15,090 bases of DNA from Spirochaetaceae bacterium (GTDB lineage Bacteria > Spirochaetota > Spirochaetia > Treponematales > Breznakiellaceae), in contig JAITNZ010000235.1 of NCBI GenBank assembly GCA_031290205.1, positions 1 through 15,090 on the forward strand, in the 5' to 3' direction. How positions within the stretch are numbered: the stretch's first letter is position 1; every line of letters starts with the position of its first letter. The position numbers were made by a program, and so were the translations under genes. Positions 8,701-13,897 of this stretch are shown piece after piece. The notes under the pieces are model-generated. The model searched no databases. It saw only the letters and a list, made by a program, of their open reading frames with translations, and was not told where the DNA came from.

Positions 8701-8975
8701 ACAATCTGGCTCGACCCCTTCGACGAAGACGAAGTAATCTTCTTCAAATCCGAGACGCTCGAAAGCGCCTGCTCCAGAATTTTGGTAACCGAGCGTTCGA
8801 CCTCCTCCGGACCCGCGCCGGTATATGTCGTTATCACCATGATATACGGAGGGTTTATTTCGGGAAACAAGTCAATCGGAAGCTTTATAAGCGCGAAAAT
8901 ACCCAGCCCAATAAAGAGCGCGAAAATAATGAAGAACGTAACCGGACGCGAAATAACTGATTTAGCAACGCTCAT
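5748..8975 (-). CDS. RND multidrug efflux transporter, inner-membrane pump (AcrB/HAE1 type)
   Basis: Proton-driven trimeric pump of the inner membrane that passes drugs or other hydrophobic compounds to the adaptor and outer-membrane channel. The 1075 residues have the two-fold RND layout: TM1 at 11-31, a large periplasmic loop 32-335, TM2-6 between about 336 and 495, TM7 about 541-560, a second periplasmic loop about 561-872, TM8-12 about 873-1030, then a charged tail rich in R, K and A to 1075. GLGMLVDNSIVILENI (398-413) carries D405, matching the AcrB proton-relay D407, with N406 in place of D408. VNNGIVLVDY (943-952) has N where AcrB has K940. This pattern is seen in the SwrC-like HAE1 branch. 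A GGGMGGN segment lies at 676-682. It overlaps acrA by 4 bases (ATGA) and is probably translationally coupled, preceded by a G-rich run. The metal-exporting CusA family is less likely. Substrate unknown. Confidence 0.95.
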   Translation of the reverse strand: MSVAKSVISRPVTFFIIFALFIGLGIFALIKLPIDLFPEINPPYIMVITTYTGAGPEEVERSVTKILEQALSSVSDLKKITSSSSKGSSQIVMEFTYGIDLIDASNLVRDAIERIKRYLPDNIDAPIIFRLNPSMMPVVSFRVSSEVRNPGELYDIAKDTIATRMEQSPGVASATVNGGRERIVSVDFPQSRLEAYNLTVTQIQQMIAAQNAQIGAGTVVENNISYILTTMGEYNSLDEIRKTVISYIPTGSGDSIQVLLGDIANVYDGYKDATSAVYVNGQQAIGISVQKQSGMNSVQVVDDLRTRVEQIRKAVPADITITETSNNTDTIKSTIGAVVSSGISGVILAVLVLFLFLRQIKPTLVIGISVPVSIIITIMLMYFAGLTLNLMTLAGLYLGLGMLVDNSIVILENIYHYREKGAKLRPAAILGTSEMIVAITASTLTTLAVFAPLVMFKSTLEVMGEMFSGLAFTIVISLTISLFTAIFLVPVLCSHYFPLVTRKQKPLTGRFVAIDRVFERALVGLENNYKKMVAKILRHKLATIGVIFVLFVGAIALIPVTGYIFMPQQEQDSVSVQVTMPLGTPLEETVSWLNRLQEIAKSEVVVDGEPAYERLSLNVGGGRLGSAGSVNAGTLQITLPPYKVRKLHEDDVKAILRRHFNDFPGAKFQFQANQMGGGMGGNPIDILVKVDDLDHGKEIADKILTLVKERVPEATEPQISMEDGLPQLEIVLDRQRMYALGLNVNTVGNEIKAAVDGLIASRYSESGTDYDIVLRYEENDRSARPDLDKIFVKNAAGKRIPVSNFVSFEEGTGPVSIQRENQNRLIHVTAGALPGTPLNVIVEKVRSLITSEIPAEDGLLIEFSGDNADMVKIMKAFVLIICVAIFLVFGVMAAQFESFKDPFIILFTLPLSIIGVVAIYMITGDKFNVLTAVGILVLIGVIVNNGIVLVDYTNLLRKRGYSLTDACIEASGNRLRPILMSTLTTVLGLAPLAFVPGEGTELVAPIGKTVFGGLTFGTLMTLFLMPTIYAIFNKHDDERRAKREARREGIALGLKGSALRDAKAAAQQRAAEREE

Positions 8976-9943
8976 TTTGTCCCCCCCACACTCGCTTCCC
9001 GCTGGATAATATTGATCCTCGCCTCATCAGTGAGGAGGCTCATCCCCTTGGTAACTATCTGGTCGCCGCTCTCCAAACCCGATTGTATCTCGGCAGCGCT
9101 GTCAATAATGATACCCGGCGTTACCTCGATTTGGCGAGCGATACTGTATCGCGAGTCCGTATTATCAGGCGTCGCGACGAACACCACGTTTTTGCCTTCC
9201 CGTTGAACAATCGCGGCTGCGGGGATTTGGACAATATCGCTCTTATTTTCGGTGATGATCTTCACTTTCGCGAACATCCCCACCTTCAAGCGCGAGCTTG
9301 AATTATCCACATTCACCTTGATCATCTCCGTTCGCGAGGCGACATCCACCGTGGGGCTTATCTCGTCGATTTTCCCGCGAAAAAGTTCGCCGGGGTAGGC
9401 GTCGAGGCTAATCTGGCAAGCCAGCCCATTGCTAATTTTCGAGATATAGCGCTCGGGCACATAGAGCTGCACCTCCAAGCCGCCGCCGCCGGAAATTTTC
9501 GCCAGCGACGTCGTCTGGGAGATGGTCATGCCGACTTTAATCGGCAGGTCGGTAATCGTTCCCGCAATCGGGGCATAGACAATATGCTCGACGTAAGTCA
9601 TACCCGGCTGGGACGGGTCGATAAGGGCAATCCGCGCCCCCCGTCCAACCCTACTCCCGACAGAAACGTAGACACGGCTCACCTTCCCCTTCGCCGCTTC
9701 CGAATAGACATCCACCGTCGAGCCGGCGATAAGGTCGCCCGATAGCTCGATATAGTCGCTAATCGGACCCTTGATCGCCTCCGTCGTATTCACCGCAAAC
9801 ACAGCCGTTTCTCCCGCCGCGCCGCCTTTGCCGCCCTTGCCCTCAGCCGCGCTGTCGCTCTTTTTGCTACAAGCAGCCGCTAAAATGGCAAACGCAACAA
9901 AAACCGCCGCCATCACCATAAAACTCTTTTTTTTTCTCGTCAT
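8972..9943 (-). CDS. RND periplasmic adaptor lipoprotein (membrane fusion protein) without an alpha-hairpin
   Basis: 323 residues. A lipoprotein signal (MTRKKKSFMVMAAVFVAFAI, then LAAAC) predicts lipid attachment at C25, followed by a low-complexity linker of G, K, A and S. The first lipoyl half is near 86-113 (GKVSRVYVSVGSRV, ALIDPSQP) and the second near 121-142 (IVYAPIAGTITDLPIKVG). Only about a dozen residues separate them, where AcrA-type adaptors insert a long coiled-coil hairpin. The beta-barrel (about 155-230) and membrane-proximal part follow. Borrelia BesA also lacks the hairpin, so contact with TolC must be made differently. The ATG has AGGAGA (9953-9958) 9 bases upstream. The 3' end has a 7-G run (8981-8987) and overlaps acrB by 4 bases. 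It is separated from tolC by a 409 bp repeat block. Confidence 0.93.
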   Translation of the reverse strand: MTRKKKSFMVMAAVFVAFAILAAACSKKSDSAAEGKGGKGGAAGETAVFAVNTTEAIKGPISDYIELSGDLIAGSTVDVYSEAAKGKVSRVYVSVGSRVGRGARIALIDPSQPGMTYVEHIVYAPIAGTITDLPIKVGMTISQTTSLAKISGGGGLEVQLYVPERYISKISNGLACQISLDAYPGELFRGKIDEISPTVDVASRTEMIKVNVDNSSSRLKVGMFAKVKIITENKSDIVQIPAAAIVQREGKNVVFVATPDNTDSRYSIARQIEVTPGIIIDSAAEIQSGLESGDQIVTKGMSLLTDEARINIIQREASVGGTK

Positions 9944-9976
9944 TTTTTATTCTCTCCTAAAAAAGCAATCAATTAT

Positions 9977-10023
9977 CCCCCCCATCCTCATCTTGAACGG
10001 AAGGCTGAAAGCGCCTGTGGCGC
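9977..10023 (+). repeat. Two-hairpin repeat module, partial copy
   Basis: GGAAGGCTGAAAGCGCCTGTGGCGC at 9999-10023 with a C-rich lead. The palindrome GCGCC-TGT-GGCGC keeps pairing with a changed loop. The 5' hairpin is degenerate. Confidence 0.6.
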
Positions 10024-10131
10024 AAAATCAATCAGTTATATACAAAGGAGGGGGAAGTCTCCCCCTACGCTCCAGCCCGCTTGCGCGGTCTTCCGCTACC
10101 CTCTCTGCGGGGGGACACCCCCCGCAACGCC

Positions 10132-10191
10132 CCCCCGTTAGCCTCGCGCCCTCTCCTTACCGAAGGCAAGGCAGAAACCGCCTCAGGCGGA
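10132..10191 (+). repeat. Two-hairpin repeat module
   Basis: CCCCCGTTAGCCTCGCGCCC, then CTCTCCTTACCGAAGGC, AAGGCAGAAA and the palindrome CCGCCTCAGGCGG. It is nearly identical to the module at 10233-10293. Confidence 0.85.
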
Positions 10192-10232
10192 CCCCGCAAC
10201 GCCCCCACTGGGGGGGCACGGCGCCCCCCCAG

Positions 10233-10293
10233 ACCCCCCGTTAGCCTTACGCCCTCTTCTTACCGAAGGCAAGGCAGAAACCGCCTGAGGCGG
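10233..10293 (+). repeat. Two-hairpin repeat module
   Basis: Direct repeat of 10132-10191 with a spacing of about 101 bp. It ends in the palindrome CCGCCTGAGGCGG, identical to that of copy A at 241-253. Confidence 0.85.
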
Positions 10294-10301
10294 ACCCCCA
10301 G

Positions 10302-10361
10302 ACCCCCCATTAGCCTCGCGCCTTCTCAATCCGAAGCGATGGTAGAAAGTGCCTAAGGCGC
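10302..10361 (+). repeat. Two-hairpin repeat module running into the tolC stop codon
   Basis: CCCCCCATTAGCCTCGCGCC, CTTCTCAATCCGAAGCGATG, GTAGAAA and then GTGCCTAAGGCGC. The closing palindrome supplies the tolC stop and the last two tolC codons (GCG CCT TAG on the minus strand), so the repeat and the gene overlap by about 9 bases. Confidence 0.75.
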
Positions 10362-11804
10362 ACCGAGGCGACCGAAGGGGACGCCCAGCGAATACTCAAG
10401 GTCGATAGTCCCCAAGAGGAAATCGAACTGCTTCTGAGCCAAACCCAGCTGAGACTGACTCAACTGGTTCTGGGCGTCCTGCACCTGAATCAGGTCCTGC
10501 AAACCCGCTTGGAAAGCCTGCGTCGTAAGCTGAGACGAGCGCATTGCCAAGTCGACCGTGCGCTGCTGGGCGCGGATAGAATCCTCCGCCTGCCGGAGCG
10601 TAAACACCTTGCTGTAGATTTCGGCTTCCGTGCCCTGAATCATCTGCGCCAGACTAATGTTCAGCTTCGTAATATTATCATCCAAATCCCGTATCGCGTT
10701 CCCTTGTGTAGTAAAAGGCAGCAGCCCGTTTATATTCCAAGAAAGCCCCACACTGAAAGCCCCTTGGTCCGTCCATTTACCGGGAAGCACCGACGGATTC
10801 GGGTCGGCATACGTGGGAACATACCCCCATCCCAGAGTGATACTCGGCGTCCATGCGAGGTAGGCTTGCGCCTTCCTGGCGCTCTTTGCCGCGATAATAC
10901 TCCCCCGCATTTCTATAATATCAGGCTTCCCTTCGCTCGCTTTCAGAACCAATTCCTGCACATCAAGCGGAATATCAAAATTACCAAACTCAACAGAATC
11001 TAATGCAAATTCAGTGTCGTAGGGAAGCCCCAGCAGAACGGCAAAATTACTCATCAATGTTTTTATGCTGTCCCGCACTTGTTCCATCGTAGGAATCAGA
11101 TTATCTCTCGTTACCCGCGCTTGAAGCAGCGTCAATTCGGGGGAAAGCCCCGCGCGGTAGCGGGAACTCGCCACATCGACACGCTGATTGGCGAGGGAAA
11201 GATTTTCTTGCTGAACCTTGAGCGTTTCCTCTTGCAGCAGAATCTGCAAGTAGAGCTTACGGACATCCCTTTCAAGCTGAATCTGAGCCTTGTTGAAAGT
11301 AAGCAGCCCCGCCGCATACTGGTCGCGTATCGTCTTAATCCCCTGAAACATCGCAAGGTTCAACTGCGTCCATTGAATCTGAACCCCCGCACTTATCGTC
11401 CAAGGACTTCCGTCAGGATACGTCGTCGTATTAGACGCGCGCACACCGGTAGCAGTAGCCAGACCGACAACAGGCAAAAACTGATTCCAAAACAGAGTAG
11501 CAGCCCGCTTTTTTGTGCTCAAATCCACCTTATTTGCCTCAAGCCCCAAGTTAGCGGCAGACGCGAGAGACACCGCCTCTTCGACAGACAGATGCCTTTT
11601 TTCCACCTCATGCTGTGCGGATACCAGCCCCGCCACCTGCGTTTCATCTTGTGTCGAGGCGATCTCCGCCTCCTCGACAGACAGCTGTTTGTTCAGCGTG
11701 GCATCCTCCGCATCCTGCGCTCCAGCAGTTCCGGCTGAGCAAACAAAAACAAGCGCCGCACAGCAGCACACCCGCCGAAACCTTAAAAAACAATTTTTTT
11801 TCAT
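10353..11804 (-). CDS. TolC-type outer-membrane efflux channel
   Basis: Outer-membrane channel of the tripartite pump encoded with the genes at 8972-9943 and 5748-8975. From the ATG at 11804 it has 483 residues with a clear signal peptide (MKKNCFLRFRRVCCCAALVF...AGA, cleavage before QDAE). The ATG 48 bases upstream would bury this signal behind 16 polar residues, so 11804 is preferred, although its ribosome site is weak (AAGG two bases away, GAGAGG twelve away). Two outer-membrane efflux repeats are visible: LSVEEAVSLASAANLGLEANK with the following long helices (LERDVRKLYLQIL, EETLKVQQENLSLANQRV), and a second half with SARKAQAYLAWTPSITLGWGY and QQRTVDLAMRSSQLTTQAFQAGLQDLIQVQDAQNQLSQSQ. The conserved YRAGLSPELTLLQA and FQAGLQDLIQVQDA helices mirror each other. 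It lies 78 bases downstream of tetR with no terminator between. Family assignment is secure. Confidence 0.94.
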   Translation of the reverse strand: MKKNCFLRFRRVCCCAALVFVCSAGTAGAQDAEDATLNKQLSVEEAEIASTQDETQVAGLVSAQHEVEKRHLSVEEAVSLASAANLGLEANKVDLSTKKRAATLFWNQFLPVVGLATATGVRASNTTTYPDGSPWTISAGVQIQWTQLNLAMFQGIKTIRDQYAAGLLTFNKAQIQLERDVRKLYLQILLQEETLKVQQENLSLANQRVDVASSRYRAGLSPELTLLQARVTRDNLIPTMEQVRDSIKTLMSNFAVLLGLPYDTEFALDSVEFGNFDIPLDVQELVLKASEGKPDIIEMRGSIIAAKSARKAQAYLAWTPSITLGWGYVPTYADPNPSVLPGKWTDQGAFSVGLSWNINGLLPFTTQGNAIRDLDDNITKLNISLAQMIQGTEAEIYSKVFTLRQAEDSIRAQQRTVDLAMRSSQLTTQAFQAGLQDLIQVQDAQNQLSQSQLGLAQKQFDFLLGTIDLEYSLGVPFGRLGAP

Positions 11805-11882
11805 TACCTTAATAAACCTCTCTCCAAATAAACAATTACTTAATCCTCCCATTATTGCAGACGAATAAAGGGGGGGAATATT

Positions 11883-13094
11883 TTACCCTGATTTTATACC
11901 CCCTGCGATAAACTTAAAAAGTATCCGAAAACTTTCGTTTGGAATATTTTGATAGTCCATGGTTGCCGGACGACACTGGAGCAGATGGACGATTAAAAAC
12001 AAAATCCACTCGGTATTCCGCTCGTTTACGAGGTGCGAGCCGTCCGCTCTCCGTATCCTCGAAAAAATTTTGTATATCAGGGCAAACGGTTTTTTGTCGT
12101 CGAAACGGTGTTTCTTAAAATCCGTCCGCCGACGCCTCAATCTGTCCAAAATAGAGAGCACATCGGATTTTTCCCGCAGAAAAACAACGATGCCCATTAT
12201 AGCAAGGTAGAGCTGCTCTTCAGGCGCCTCTGAAAGCAGCGAACATTTTTCCGCATACGCGGCAATCCGCCCGACTTCCGTCATAAAAAGCTCCTTCAGC
12301 ATCTCTCCGCGGCTTTCAAAATGCGAGTAAAGGCTGCTCTTCGACAGCCCCGAACGCTGCGCCACCATCTCCATCGAAACATCGCACACTCCCGCATCGG
12401 ACACCGCGCGGGCGACGGCGTTTAACAATTTCTGATGCGATTCATCTTCCACAGGCTCCAAAGCGCAATTGTGCACCGCCTCTTCGAGTTTTTTATATAT
12501 TTCATCATTAAAATATGCAATAGGCAGGTCAAGCCCCGCGCTCACTTGAGCTTCCAGCGTATCGAGGTAGAGGGAGATAAGCTCATCGCTCGATGCCTTG
12601 CCGTCTTTATCAGTATGGGAGTGGAAAGACGCGATCATAAACACGACGGTGGACATCACCAGACGGATGTCGCTGGGATAGGACAGGCTTTCGTTGGCAT
12701 TGCATATTTCCGACATACGAATCCCCCGCAGCGCCAACTGTTCACTCTGACTCAGTTCAGGCTGGCTGCTTTCCAGCAGATAAACCATCATAAAGAAAAA
12801 ATCCCCCCGATTTTTCATAAAATAAGCTGAACAAACCCGAGTCAAACGGAGTTGGACTTCAGCAATATCATTCATTTTATGGCACTCCTCGTAATCCGCC
12901 CGAATAAAATCGGCGAATCTATCGTTGACCGCTTCGCCCATAGCCTTAAGCAAAAGATCTTTATGCTGAAAATGGCGGTAGAGCGCCTGCTTGGTCACAC
13001 CAAGCTCGGTCGCAAGAGCCGTCAAGCTCGTTGTCTGGTAAAAAGTCTTTCCCCAGACCCTAAAAGCCGTTTCTAAAATCTCATTTTTGTCCAT
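11883..13094 (-). CDS. Tandem TetR-family regulator with two DNA-binding domains
   Basis: 403 residues, about twice the usual TetR length, because two complete TetR modules are joined head to tail. Module one has its helix-turn-helix at 24-42 (LTALATELGVTKQALYRHF) and a helical ligand-binding half to about 210. Module two has a helix-turn-helix at 241-259 (MEMVAQRSGLSKSSLYSHF) and its own C-terminal half to 403. No frameshift or stop separates them. TetR proteins normally dimerise to bind a palindrome, so one chain could act as a built-in dimer or bridge two operators. It lies first in the tetR-tolC-acrA-acrB array and probably represses it. A TetR-type site touches its start codon and a second lies 116 bp upstream. 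No Shine-Dalgarno is seen before the ATG; the operator occupies that place. The inducer is unknown. Confidence 0.92.
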   Translation of the reverse strand: MDKNEILETAFRVWGKTFYQTTSLTALATELGVTKQALYRHFQHKDLLLKAMGEAVNDRFADFIRADYEECHKMNDIAEVQLRLTRVCSAYFMKNRGDFFFMMVYLLESSQPELSQSEQLALRGIRMSEICNANESLSYPSDIRLVMSTVVFMIASFHSHTDKDGKASSDELISLYLDTLEAQVSAGLDLPIAYFNDEIYKKLEEAVHNCALEPVEDESHQKLLNAVARAVSDAGVCDVSMEMVAQRSGLSKSSLYSHFESRGEMLKELFMTEVGRIAAYAEKCSLLSEAPEEQLYLAIMGIVVFLREKSDVLSILDRLRRRRTDFKKHRFDDKKPFALIYKIFSRIRRADGSHLVNERNTEWILFLIVHLLQCRPATMDYQNIPNESFRILFKFIAGGIKSG

Positions 13095-13114
13095 GTTACC
13101 GACCGTTCGTCAAC
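13095..13114. promoter_or_regulatory. TetR-type operator copy 1, abutting the tetR start codon
   Basis: Minus strand: GTTGACGAACGGTCGGTAAC. It is an imperfect palindrome (7 of 10 positions match between half-sites) with the GAC...GTC core typical of TetR operators. 18 of 20 bases match the site at 13211-13230. Confidence 0.7.
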
Positions 13115-13143
13115 AGCATATACTACCCATAACAATTACACAA
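13115..13143 (-). promoter_or_regulatory. Probable tetR / efflux operon promoter
   Basis: TTGTGT (complement of 13138-13143) and TATGCT (complement of 13115-13120) are 17 bp apart on the minus strand. Transcription would start around 13108, inside operator copy 1, which fits autorepression by blocking initiation. The leader would be only about a dozen bases long. Confidence 0.5.
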
Positions 13144-13210
13144 GAGGATAGGTAACAAAATTCAAGAAAAATAAAAAAATTTTATTCACAAAACACTTAA
13201 CAAATGATAG

Positions 13211-13230
13211 GTTGCCGACTGTTCGTCAAC
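13211..13230. promoter_or_regulatory. TetR-type operator copy 2
   Basis: Minus strand: GTTGACGAACAGTCGGCAAC, 18 of 20 identical to copy 1. The copies are 116 bp apart in the same orientation (close to 11 helical turns), with AT-rich DNA between, which would suit looping by a two-headed repressor. Confidence 0.65.
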
Positions 13231-13431
13231 TCTCGCCAAAGGCTGCCTCATGCACTTTGAAGCATTGCCTTGGGAATGAGGAGGGCGTTCATCGGAACTC
13301 TGTTAAGGAAAATAAAGGGAAAGGGTGAAGGCTTTCTCGGTCGGCGCGTAACGCGCTACGCGCACACGCTGCCGCCATACTCCTTACCGCGCACTTTACC
13401 GTTGGGTTTTACTGTAGGGTTTCACTATATT
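13231..13431. other. Non-coding spacer with one GC hairpin
   Basis: No gene is supported here. GCGCGTA (13344-13350) and TACGCGC (13357-13363) form a 7-bp hairpin. TTTACTGT motifs begin near 13408 and lead into the 85 bp tandem repeat. Confidence 0.55.
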
Positions 13432-13590
13432 GGCTTTACTGTCAGCCAAAAAAACCGCCGCCCACCCAATATGTCGGAAAGCTCTCCCCGCTTGGGCTGT
13501 AGGGGTTTACTGTAAGGGCTTTACTGTCAGCCAAAAAAACCGCCGCCCACCCAATTCGTCGAAAAGCCCTCACCGCTTGAGCTGCGGAGG
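13432..13590 (+). repeat. 85 bp tandem direct repeat, two copies
   Basis: 13432-13516 and 13517-13590. The first 39 bases (GGCTTTACTGTCAGCC, a run of A, then CCGCCGCCCACCCAAT) are identical and the rest is diverged. Each copy starts with a small GGCT/AGCC hairpin. TTTACTGT occurs four times in the area (13408-13528). No coding function is seen. Confidence 0.85.
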
Positions 13591-13605
13591 ATTATCCTAA
13601 CGTAG

Positions 13606-13778
13606 CGGGCGGGGCGGGGAAGCCTCATCAGAAAAATTCGCTGGTAAAAAACTTTAGTCGGTTACTGCCGACACTCGTTGATGCTTTTCCTAAGTGGCAG
13701 TAAAGGCTTCGGAGGAGGAAACGTACTTGCTTAGGAAATGGGCGCCTGTTTTCTGATGAGCCTTCCCCGCCCCGCCCG
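13606..13778. ncRNA. Candidate structured element: 30 bp stem enclosing a possible pseudoknot
   Basis: 13606-13635 and 13749-13778 are complementary over 30 bp with one mismatch. Inside, TTACTGCC (13662-13669) pairs with GGCAGTAA (13696-13703), and TTTCCTAAG (13686-13694) pairs with CTTAGGAAA (13730-13738). The two inner stems interleave, which gives a pseudoknot. An alternative small stem GTCGG/CCGAC (13657-13672) competes with the first. The strand of any transcript is unknown; it could be RNA, a cruciform or a small non-coding mobile repeat. I do not recognise a known RNA family. Confidence 0.4.
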
Positions 13779-13779
13779 T

Positions 13780-13801
13780 CCCCGCGATTAAAATCGCGGG
13801 G
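13780..13801. other. Strong 10-bp hairpin
   Basis: CCCCGCGATT and AATCGCGGGG with an AA loop. No T run follows on either strand, so it is unlikely to be a simple intrinsic terminator. It directly follows the 13606-13778 element and lies 30 bases before the flhA promoter candidate. Confidence 0.7.
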
Positions 13802-13830
13802 GTAGCACAAATGGGGAGCCGCTGAAGGTA

Positions 13831-13860
13831 TTGACCGATTTTCCCACTTTCTGTTACACT
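13831..13860 (+). promoter_or_regulatory. Possible sigma70-type promoter of flhA
   Basis: TTGACC (13831-13836) and TACACT (13855-13860) are 18 bp apart. A start near 13867 gives a ~30 base leader. No clear sigma28 or sigma54 motif is visible. Confidence 0.45.
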
Positions 13861-13897
13861 TACTTGAGCAAAAAAGTCGCCTTGGGAGGGGCAGAGT

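Larger units (their letters stand above)
9944..10352. other. 409 bp repeat block between tolC and acrA
   Basis: Apart from the acrA ribosome site, this stretch holds no gene. It contains four two-hairpin modules in plus orientation and several GC hairpins: GGGGGA/TCCCCC near 10050-10065, an 8-bp stem with ACA loop at 10107-10125, CCCCC/GGGGG at 10202-10214 and a 7-bp stem at 10210-10230. If tolC, acrA and acrB are one transcript, all of this is in the message between tolC and acrA and could set their relative amounts. The motif GCGGGGG...CCCCCGC followed by a run of C and TTA also occurs in the inverted-repeat arms at 3-199 and 1744-1940. Confidence 0.85.

Noticed and set aside
9964..10361. 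CRISPR array in the tolC-acrA repeat block
   Set aside because: Repeats are about 60 bp, palindromic, uneven in spacing and without unique spacers of constant length; no cas gene is present.
11805..11852. ATG at 11852 as tolC start
   Set aside because: It puts 16 polar residues before a clear signal peptide; the ATG at 11804 begins the signal correctly.
13270..13515. 81-residue plus-strand ORF in the tetR-flhA spacer
   Set aside because: It runs into the 85 bp tandem repeat, lacks a ribosome site and has no recognisable features.
13780..13801. Intrinsic terminator
   Set aside because: Excellent stem but no T run on either strand.
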